This document shows, in pieces, positions 7,320-11,940 of a DNA stretch of 11,940 bases. Source of the DNA: JAOUEE01 sp051011595 (lineage in GTDB: Bacteria > Actinomycetota > Acidimicrobiia > Acidimicrobiales > SHLQ01); the NCBI GenBank assembly GCA_051011595.1, contig JBPCTQ010000037.1:1-11940 (forward strand), written 5' to 3'. Positions within the stretch are counted from its first letter, which is position 1; each line of letters begins with the position of its first letter. The notes below the pieces were generated by a model. That model ran no database searches. It was given only the letters and a program-made list of their open reading frames with translations, and was not told where the DNA came from. Made by a program: the position numbers and the translations under genes.

Positions 7320-7913
7320 TCAGTCGCCGACCCAGGCGGCCAGCAACTCGTCGCGACGATCGGACCATTCCTCGGACGTCAACGCGTACCGAACGTGGTC
7401 TTCCCAGACGCCGTTGATCTCGAGGTAGCGCTCGGCCACCCCTTCGCTGCGCAAGCCGACTTTCTCGACCACCCGGTGGCTGTTCGTGTTCCGCGGGATG
7501 ATGGAGACCTGGAGTCGGTGCAGTCCGACCTGATCGAAGATGAAACGACACAACACCACCAGAGCTTCGGATATGTAGGCGTTGCCGGCCTGCTTCTCGT
7601 CGATCCAGTACCCCACGTGAGCGCTCTGGAACGCTCCCCGCACCACGTTGTTGACGTTGATCTCTCCGGCGAAATCGCCGTTGACGAAGACGCCGAAGCC
7701 GAAGCCGGTACCCAGCTGGCGCTCACGATCGCGGGCCGAACATCGGGCTGCGTAGGCCTGTCGATCACCCACCGGATCGGGCGCCTGAGCCGACCGGGCC
7801 GGCTCCCACCGGGTGAGCCACTCGGCGTTTCGTCGGCGAACGTCCTGCCAGGCGTCGAAGTCGCTCGTCGCCAAGGGACGGAGCATCACCCGACGGCCGA
7901 ACAAGGTGGTCAT
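7320..7913 (-). CDS. GNAT acetyltransferase, RimJ/RimL type
   Basis: A 197-residue acetyl-CoA-dependent N-acetyltransferase. It opens with the family's LFGRRVMLRPLATSDFDAW. The acetyl-CoA pyrophosphate loop is at residues 107-112 (KQAGNA, a variant of the Q/R-x-x-G-x-G/A motif), followed by ISEALVVLCRFIF. The C-terminal half, LHRLQVSIIPRNTNSHRVVEKVGLRSEGVAERYLEINGVWEDHVRYALTSEEW in outline, is the standard RimJ/RimL pattern. Family members acetylate the N-terminus of ribosomal proteins (S5 by RimJ, L12 by RimL, S18 by RimI), but many homologues act on other proteins or small molecules, so the substrate is open. It appears to have its own promoter: TATGCT lies 9 bases before the ATG and there is no Shine-Dalgarno sequence. 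It is on the same strand as ppx, 31 bases downstream of it, and read-through is possible. Confidence 0.93.
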   Translation of the reverse strand: MTTLFGRRVMLRPLATSDFDAWQDVRRRNAEWLTRWEPARSAQAPDPVGDRQAYAARCSARDRERQLGTGFGFGVFVNGDFAGEINVNNVVRGAFQSAHVGYWIDEKQAGNAYISEALVVLCRFIFDQVGLHRLQVSIIPRNTNSHRVVEKVGLRSEGVAERYLEINGVWEDHVRYALTSEEWSDRRDELLAAWVGD

Positions 7914-7922
7914 GAAGCCAGC

Positions 7923-7928
7923 AGCATA
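7923..7928 (-). promoter_or_regulatory. Candidate -10 hexamer for the acetyltransferase gene
   Basis: On the minus strand TATGCT lies 9 bases before the ATG at 7913, with no Shine-Dalgarno sequence between. Transcription would begin at or within a few bases of the start codon, giving a leaderless or nearly leaderless message. No -35 box is recognisable. Confidence 0.4.
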
Positions 7929-7944
7929 GACGGCCCCACGCAGC

Positions 7945-8850
7945 TCAGAGCTGGCTGGCTACCAAGCCATCGAGAATGTCGGCCTCGGAAACCAGACAGT
8001 CGGCGAAGCCGAGGGTGCGCATGATCTGGACCAGGATGCAGAGCCCGCCGATGATCGTCTCACCTCGCTCTGGTTCCAGTCCGGGGTTGTGGAGACGGTC
8101 TTCGAGGGGCTCGGTGACCAGCGTGCGAAAGACGTCTTCGACCGCGGCCTTGGTGAGCCGGAAGTGGTGGATCGCGGCGCGGTCGTACTCGGCCAGCCCT
8201 TGTTCCACCGCAGCCGTATTGGAGACCGTGCCCGCGAGACCCACGAATTGGCGAGCCTGCTGCATCTGCGGGTGGTTCCGGAGAACTTCGTCGACCGTCG
8301 CTTCGGTCACGCTGAGACAGGCCAGCAGTTCCTCGGGTCGAGGCGGATCGGACTCGATGAACTTCTCGGTCATCCGGACACATCCCATGTCGACCGACAC
8401 CGCGGCCTCACACCGCTCCGCACCGAAGGCAAACTCGGTGGATCCGCCGCCGATGTCGACCACCAGGTAGGGGCCGTCGGCCGCATCGAGCTCGGCCGTT
8501 GCGCCGGCAAAGGACAGCTGCCCCTCCTCGAGACCCGACAACAACTCGGGTCGCACTCCCACCGTCTGTTCCGCGACGGCGAAGAAGTCATCGCGGTTGG
8601 TCGCATCGCGGGCCGCGCTGGTGGCGGTCATCCGCAGCCGCGACACCTCGTGTTCGGCCAACACGGCCGCATACTCCTCGAGCACCACCCGAACCCGTTC
8701 GATGGCGGCATCGGCGAGGCGGCCGGTGGCGTCGACACCCTCACCCAACCGGGTGATGCGCATCCGCCGCTCCACCTGGCGGACTCCGTCGCCGATGAGC
8801 AGGCGGGTCGAGTTCGTACCGCAGTCGATGGCCCCCACCAGCGAGTTCAT
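7945..8850 (-). CDS. ppx: Ppx/GppA-family phosphatase (exopolyphosphatase type)
   Basis: A 301-residue protein of the ASKHA sugar-kinase/Hsp70 fold, the short actinobacterial form lacking the C-terminal HD-like domains of E. coli Ppx. The nucleotide/phosphate-binding loops are intact: AIDCGTNSTRLL (7-18), MTATSAARDATN (74-85), LSGLEEGQLSF (104-114, with the catalytic-type glutamates) and VVDIGGGSTEF (130-140), then GLAGTVSN. Family members remove terminal phosphates from polyphosphate and/or hydrolyse pppGpp; which activity applies here cannot be told. The ATG at 8850 overlaps the stop of the DUF501 gene as ATGA and has a strong GGAGGAG site 5 bases upstream, so the longer open frame to 8937 is not used. 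In actinobacteria this gene commonly follows DUF501, as here; the usual eno and ftsB/divIC neighbours are absent. Confidence 0.93.
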   Translation of the reverse strand: MNSLVGAIDCGTNSTRLLIGDGVRQVERRMRITRLGEGVDATGRLADAAIERVRVVLEEYAAVLAEHEVSRLRMTATSAARDATNRDDFFAVAEQTVGVRPELLSGLEEGQLSFAGATAELDAADGPYLVVDIGGGSTEFAFGAERCEAAVSVDMGCVRMTEKFIESDPPRPEELLACLSVTEATVDEVLRNHPQMQQARQFVGLAGTVSNTAAVEQGLAEYDRAAIHHFRLTKAAVEDVFRTLVTEPLEDRLHNPGLEPERGETIIGGLCILVQIMRTLGFADCLVSEADILDGLVASQL

Positions 8851-9311
8851 GCCATCTCCTCCAGTTGTTGGTCCACCCACGCACCAACAGGATCGTCGCC
8901 CCCGGCCAGGAACCAGGCGTAGTGAGCGTGCAGGCACTTGACGCCCCGGCGAGTACCACCCACTCCCCCGCTGGGCCGAGGCCCCTCATGGTCGGCTGCG
9001 ATGCCGCCGTCGCGTTCGGCGGCGTAGCGCCGGTGGGCATCGGCCAACTGGGCCGGGTCGACGGCTTCTTCGGCTCGGCGAACTCCCCGCTCGCTCTCGA
9101 GCCGGCCCACCAGCTGTCGTTGGCGGGCGCCGACCAGCCAGAAACGGGTGGGCATCGGTTTACCGGTGGCCAACAGCGGTTCGTTTCGGATCACGACGGG
9201 GTCACCGTCGCGATCCCGTACAACGATCCGGTAGTCACCTTCGGGCACCCGCCCCAAGAGCTCGGCGACCCGCGCACGATCGGCGGCGGTGAGCTCGGGC
9301 TCAGTCCCCAA
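8847..9311 (-). CDS. DUF501 family protein
   Basis: A 154-residue protein matching the actinobacterial DUF501 family. It shows the PVVIRNEPLL and KPMPTRFWLVG segments (38-61), VGRLESERGVRRAEE, an A-x-x-RRYAAER helix, and the C-terminal signature GGVGGTRRGVKCLHAHYAWFLAGGDDPVG with its Cys and two His (126-130). The usual cysteines near the N-terminus of many members are absent here (VVRDRDGDPV). Function is unknown; the family is conserved beside ppx and often near eno and ftsB. The only in-frame start after the preceding stop is a TTG at 9311, which overlaps the end of the coxG-like gene by 11 bases and has no Shine-Dalgarno sequence, so translation probably depends on coupling. It overlaps ppx by 4 bases. 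Confidence 0.9.
   Translation of the reverse strand: MGTEPELTAADRARVAELLGRVPEGDYRIVVRDRDGDPVVIRNEPLLATGKPMPTRFWLVGARQRQLVGRLESERGVRRAEEAVDPAQLADAHRRYAAERDGGIAADHEGPRPSGGVGGTRRGVKCLHAHYAWFLAGGDDPVGAWVDQQLEEMA
8856..8862 (-). promoter_or_regulatory. Strong ribosome binding site of ppx
   Basis: GGAGGAG on the minus strand, 5 bases before the ATG at 8850, lies inside the last codons of the DUF501 gene. It fixes the ppx start and shows that translation can restart independently of the overlapping stop. Confidence 0.8.
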
Positions 9312-10020
9312 GAACGCGGCGAAGCACGATGATCAACACGATGACCGCCACTACTGGCGCCAGCCGTTTCAGCACGGGTGCACCGGCGGTCTCGAGCAGG
9401 TCGACGGCCTCGGGTTCGGGCGAATCGATACGACGGATGCCCGGTTCGGCCGCAGCGACCGGTTCGCTCATGTCGGGCAGGGGTTCGACCTCCGGCGCCG
9501 CCTGATCACTCTCGTCGGCGTCGGAGCCGGCTTCGGCGGAGCCAGAATCGTCGGCGGTGGAGCCGGCGTCGGCCTCGTCTTCGTCGAGGAGGGCGTGGAG
9601 GTTGTCGGCGAACTGGCCCATCAGCTTGGCGCTGACATCGGCCATCACCCCGCGGCCGAACTGGGCGACCTTGCCGGTGACGGTGAGGTCGGTGTCGACG
9701 GTGACCTTGGTGGTGTCGTCATCAACGGTTTCGAGGGCAGCCGTGATGAGGGCCGACGCGTTGCCGTTTCGCCCGTCGCGTCCATCCCCTTTGAGCACAG
9801 CTTTGTAGTTGTTGTCGTCGCGTTCGACGAAGGTGGCGGCACCTTTGTAGTTGGCGGTGATCGGGCCGACCTTCACCTTCACCTGTCCCCGGAACTCATC
9901 GCCCTCGATCTCTTGGAGCTGCGCGCCGGGAAGGCACGGGGCAATACGTTCGACATCAGTGAGAACCGCCCACGTCTTGTCGATCGGAGCCTTCACTTCG
10001 AAGTCATTCGTCAGTTCCAC
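9301..10020 (-). CDS. coxG: CoxG-like SRPBCC protein with C-terminal membrane anchor
   Basis: A 239-residue protein. Residues 1-145 form the CoxG/SRPBCC (START-like) domain: VELTNDFEVKAPIDKTWAVL, IAPCLPGAQL, VKVKVGPITANYKG and TVTGKVAQFGRGVMADVSAK are all near-canonical. Then come about 70 acidic, low-complexity residues (146-217), followed by a short hydrophobic segment, LAPVVAVIVLIIVL (220-233), flanked by KR and RR, which would fix it to the membrane. CoxG of the aerobic CO dehydrogenase system is known to recruit the enzyme to the cytoplasmic membrane; homologues accompany other molybdenum hydroxylases and may shuttle quinone-like electron acceptors. The GTG start at 10020 has GGAGGA 9 bases upstream and overlaps the MocA-like gene by 10 bases. 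Its 3' end overlaps DUF501. The gene symbol is by family resemblance; the partner enzyme is not in the window. Confidence 0.9.
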   Translation of the reverse strand: MELTNDFEVKAPIDKTWAVLTDVERIAPCLPGAQLQEIEGDEFRGQVKVKVGPITANYKGAATFVERDDNNYKAVLKGDGRDGRNGNASALITAALETVDDDTTKVTVDTDLTVTGKVAQFGRGVMADVSAKLMGQFADNLHALLDEDEADAGSTADDSGSAEAGSDADESDQAAPEVEPLPDMSEPVAAAEPGIRRIDSPEPEAVDLLETAGAPVLKRLAPVVAVIVLIIVLRRVLGD

Positions 10021-10571
10021 TGCGCCAGATCCTCCAGCGTGTCGATGTCGACCGGATCGCCTTCGCAAGCTACCTCGCGAACACGATCGGGCCACCTTCG
10101 GAAGAGGGCACGGGCTCCCTCATCGCCTTCGGTGGCCAACTCGTCCCACACCGACGAGTGCAGCTTCGTCGGCGGTCGCCGGCGCCCGGCGAAGGTGGCA
10201 GTCACGATGTCGCCCGTCACCCGGGCCACGGCGTCCCAGGCGGAGGAGGGAACCAACGGGGCGTCACCCAGCCCGATCACCACGGCATCATGGCCGTGGC
10301 GCCGGGCCTCGGCGACACCGGTCCGCACCGACGACGCCTGCCCCGACGCCCATTCGGGGTTGTGCACCTCGATCACCTCAGCGGGCAGGTGCTCACCCAG
10401 CTCGACGGCTCCGACCACCACAAACACCTCGTCGAGTGCGGCGGCGTGCACCGCTGCAGCCACCGCCCAGGTCACCAGCGGTCGACCCCGAAAGTCGGCG
10501 AGCAGCTTGTGGTCCGAGGCCGTGAACCGATCACCGGCACCGGCCGCCAGCACCACTCCGGCAACAGTCAT
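10011..10571 (-). CDS. mocA: MocA-like nucleotidyltransferase (probable molybdopterin cytidylyltransferase)
   Basis: A 186-residue GT-A/Rossmann-type nucleotidyltransferase. The N-terminal nucleotide loop is VVLAAGAGDRF (6-16), followed by DHKLLADFRGRPLVTWAV. The metal-binding VIGLGDAPLVP, the NPEWASGQASSVRTGV segment and the C-terminal GDEGARALF and DPVDIDTLEDL are all typical of MobA/MocA proteins. Position 8-11 reads LAAG rather than LAGG; in E. coli this motif separates CTP-using MocA from GTP-using MobA, so a molybdopterin cytosine dinucleotide product is favoured. That is the cofactor form of CO dehydrogenase-type hydroxylases, which agrees with the coxG neighbour and the XdhC-family genes nearby. 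The ATG at 10571 is chosen because the family begins directly with the loop; the frame is open to 10706 but that part antisenses the divergent gene. There is no Shine-Dalgarno sequence; CACACT six bases upstream may be a leaderless -10. Confidence 0.88.
   Translation of the reverse strand: MTVAGVVLAAGAGDRFTASDHKLLADFRGRPLVTWAVAAAVHAAALDEVFVVVGAVELGEHLPAEVIEVHNPEWASGQASSVRTGVAEARRHGHDAVVIGLGDAPLVPSSAWDAVARVTGDIVTATFAGRRRPPTKLHSSVWDELATEGDEGARALFRRWPDRVREVACEGDPVDIDTLEDLAQWN
10030..10035 (-). promoter_or_regulatory. Ribosome binding site of the coxG-like gene
   Basis: GGAGGA on the minus strand lies 9 bases before the GTG at 10020, within the last codons of the MocA-like gene. It supports this start over the longer frame open to 10095. 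Confidence 0.7.
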
Positions 10572-10612
10572 GGCGCCAGTGTGGCGGCCCCAGAGCGACT
10601 CCTCCACCCCGA

Positions 10613-10618
10613 TAGGGT
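10613..10618 (+). promoter_or_regulatory. Candidate -10 hexamer for the DUF6941-like gene
   Basis: TAGGGT lies 8 bases before the GTG at 10627. TAnnnT at this distance is the usual layout of actinobacterial leaderless promoters. A GGTG run also lies here but is not at a good Shine-Dalgarno spacing, so leaderless translation is the simpler reading. Confidence 0.45.
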
Positions 10619-10626
10619 GATCGGCC

Positions 10627-11067
10627 GTGAGCTCGATCCCCGCCACCCCGCCACCGGTCGACGCCATCGTCATGCTCTGCGATGCCGCGCAGGTGGTCGA
10701 CAGCAAGCTCTACATCCTGGGTGGGGGCATTCATCTCATCGGGCCTCGGCCCCAGCCGCTGTCGGTGGCGGTCCGCATCGAAGTGCCGTGGGACAGAGCC
10801 AACATCTCCCACCTTTGGCGTCTCGATCTGCTCGACCAGGACGGTCACCAAGTGCCGTCGGCCGAGAACCCGGTCCACGTCGGGGGGCGCTTCGAGGCGG
10901 GCCGCCCGGCCGGGGCTCGACCGGGCCATCCCCTCGGCGTCCCGCTGGCCATCAACTTCGCCACCCTGCCCCTCGAACCAGGCCAGAGCTACACCTGGCA
11001 GTTGTCCATCGACGAGCAGACCCGCTTCGATTGGCGCACCAGCTTCTTCGTGCGCCCGCAGACCTGA
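10627..11067 (+). CDS. Conserved protein of unknown function, probable DUF6941 family
   Basis: A 146-residue cytoplasmic protein without signal peptide or membrane helix. Its layout fits what I know of the DUF6941 family: an N-terminal VMLCDAAQVVDSKLYILGGGIHLIG (15-39), then VAVRIEVPWDRANISHLWRLDLLDQDGHQV (47-76), VHVGGRFEAGRPAGARPGHPLGVPLAINFATLPLEPGQ, and a C-terminal YTWQLSIDEQTRFDWRTSFFVRP. This alternation suggests a compact beta-sandwich, with no catalytic residues I can point to. No function is known. The GTG start follows a candidate leaderless -10 at 10613-10618. The gene is divergent from the MocA-like gene, with 55 bases between their starts, and convergent with xdhC, 18 bases apart. 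It therefore separates two molybdenum-related blocks and may be an unrelated insertion or a linked accessory gene. The family name is from memory and should be checked. Confidence 0.8.
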   Translation: MSSIPATPPPVDAIVMLCDAAQVVDSKLYILGGGIHLIGPRPQPLSVAVRIEVPWDRANISHLWRLDLLDQDGHQVPSAENPVHVGGRFEAGRPAGARPGHPLGVPLAINFATLPLEPGQSYTWQLSIDEQTRFDWRTSFFVRPQT

Positions 11068-11085
11068 ACCAGCCAGCCCAGCCAC

Positions 11086-11877
11086 TCAGCGGTGGATGGC
11101 ACCCTCGGTGTCCTTCAGAGACGGAGCCGGCCGGCCGGTGCGGCGGGCAATCACCTCGGCCACGATCGAGATGGCCGTCTCCTCCGGGGTCCGCGCCCCC
11201 AGGTCGAGTCCGATCGGTGAGCGAAGCCGGTCGAGACCAGCCTGATCGACCCCTGCGTCGACCAACCGCTTGGTTCGATCCTCATGGGTACGCCGCGAGC
11301 CCATCACACCGATGTAGCCCACGTCGGTGGCCAACGACGAAAGGACGGCGGGCACATCGAACTTGGCGTCGTGGGTGAGGATGCAGACCGCGTCACGAGG
11401 CCCGAGGTCGTCGCCCACCGCGTCGAGCAGACGATTGGGCCAATCCACGACCACGTCGTCGGCCATCGGGAAACGCTGGCTGGTGGCGAACACCTCGCGG
11501 GCGTCACAGACGGTGACCCGATAGCCCAGAACCTTGGCCACCTTGACCAGAGCTGCGGTGAAGTCGACGGCACCGAAGATGAGCATCTGCGGCGGCGGGG
11601 CGAACGACTCGATGAACACCGACACCGACTCCTCACGAGCCTCACCGTGGACGCCGTAGTGGCGGACACCGGTGCGCCCGGCGGCCAGTTCACCCGCGCT
11701 GTCGCGGGCCACCACCCGGTCCAGGTTGTCCTCACCGAGCGTGCCGAGCGGCACCGACCCCGGAGCCACCAGCATCTTGGCCCCCAGGTTGGGGCCGTCG
11801 ACGACCGTGGCCAGAGCGACCGGTTGCTCGGCCGCCAGGGCCGATCGGAGCTCGTCGAAGATCGGGGTGTCGCTCAT
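11086..11877 (-). CDS. xdhC: XdhC/CoxI-family molybdenum hydroxylase maturation protein
   Basis: A 263-residue protein. The N-terminal part, VALATVVDGPNLGAKMLVAPGSVPLGTLGE (20-49), is the XdhC/CoxI domain. From residue 98 follows a Rossmann domain: MLIFGAVDFTAALVKVAKVLGYRVTVCDAR, then DAVCILTHDAKFDVPAVLSSL, YIGVMGSRRTHEDR and RLRSPIGLDLGARTPEETAISIVAEVIA, all highly typical of XdhC. Known XdhC proteins bind the molybdenum cofactor, help its sulfuration and insert it into xanthine dehydrogenase-type enzymes. The GLxCGG motif usually found at the end of the N-terminal domain is missing here (about 70-90), while it is present in the adjacent upstream gene. The ATG follows the upstream stop with no gap (TAG then ATG), so translation is probably by re-initiation; there is no Shine-Dalgarno sequence. 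Confidence 0.93.
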   Translation of the reverse strand: MSDTPIFDELRSALAAEQPVALATVVDGPNLGAKMLVAPGSVPLGTLGEDNLDRVVARDSAGELAAGRTGVRHYGVHGEAREESVSVFIESFAPPPQMLIFGAVDFTAALVKVAKVLGYRVTVCDAREVFATSQRFPMADDVVVDWPNRLLDAVGDDLGPRDAVCILTHDAKFDVPAVLSSLATDVGYIGVMGSRRTHEDRTKRLVDAGVDQAGLDRLRSPIGLDLGARTPEETAISIVAEVIARRTGRPAPSLKDTEGAIHR

Positions 11878-11940
11878 CTACCAGTCGAGGGGTTCGATGA
11901 ACAGGTGAATGGTGCCGCCACAGGTCAGGCCCACGGCGAA
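11878..11940 (-). CDS. XdhC/CoxI-family protein, C-terminal 20 residues (cut by window edge)
   Basis: Reading the minus strand from the window edge gives 20 codons and a TAG stop at 11878-11880. The residues include VGLTCGGTIHLFIEPL, the GLxCGG-x-(4)-F-x-E ending of the XdhC/CoxI N-terminal domain. The protein stops directly after this motif, so it is a stand-alone N-terminal-domain protein with no Rossmann part after it, unless it is fused to something further upstream. It sits immediately before the full-size xdhC and complements the motif missing there. Only the end of the gene is visible, so its length and start are unknown. Confidence 0.75.
   Translation of the reverse strand, partial: FAVGLTCGGTIHLFIEPLDW

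Noticed and set aside
7941..7952. AGCTC-A-GAGCT palindrome near the end of ppx, considered as a terminator or operator.
   Set aside because: It is short, lies within the ppx 3' end and has no T tract; I found no further support.
8851..8937. Longer ppx reading frame starting at 8937.
   Set aside because: The ATG at 8850 has a strong GGAGGAG site and begins right before the conserved phosphate-binding strand.
9289..11378. Long plus-strand reading frames of over 400 codons across the coxG-, mocA- and xdhC-like genes.
   Set aside because: The minus-strand genes match known families along their length; the plus frames are rich in Arg, Pro, Ser and His with no family signal, except the real gene at 10627-11067.

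Overview
The window is dense, GC-rich chromosomal DNA with short intergenic gaps. Several start codons are GTG or TTG, and many genes overlap by a few bases. The DUF501-ppx pair, the TetR-P450 pair, the MmpL-type transporter and the probable leaderless promoters all point to an actinobacterium. My guess is the Acidimicrobiia, but that is inferred from gene content and style, with no marker gene to prove it.

Left part (1-1836): the N-terminus of a cytochrome P450 runs off the left edge. It lies downstream of, and overlaps by ATGA, a TetR-type regulator that has an imperfect inverted repeat directly in front of its start. Divergent from it is a small VOC/glyoxalase-fold protein, whose 3' end overlaps the end of a small lipoprotein gene.

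Centre (1912-6492): a large MmpL/RND-type membrane transporter (minus strand) is divergent from a secreted, single-pass membrane protein (plus strand). The latter has a von Willebrand A-like ectodomain that seems to have lost its metal site, an Ig-like segment, one membrane helix and a cytoplasmic domain of unknown family. The gap of about 125 bp between them holds a perfect short inverted repeat, a good -10 hexamer and a clear ribosome binding site.

Right of centre (6540-7913): a crotonase-fold protein without the two hydratase glutamates faces a RimJ/RimL-type GNAT acetyltransferase.

Right part (7945-11940, mostly minus strand): two blocks relate to molybdenum hydroxylases. At the right edge two XdhC/CoxI-family genes are adjacent (stop TAG directly followed by ATG). 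Further left, a MocA-like molybdopterin cytidylyltransferase overlaps a membrane-anchored CoxG-like gene, which overlaps a DUF501 gene, which overlaps a Ppx/GppA phosphatase gene. This chain of four overlapping reading frames is probably one transcript. A plus-strand gene of unknown function (probable DUF6941 family) lies between the two blocks. The structural hydroxylase subunits (CoxL/M/S-like) are not in the window; if present, they would lie beyond the right edge. I saw no rRNA, tRNA, CRISPR array, insertion sequence or gene-free stretch above 300 bases.
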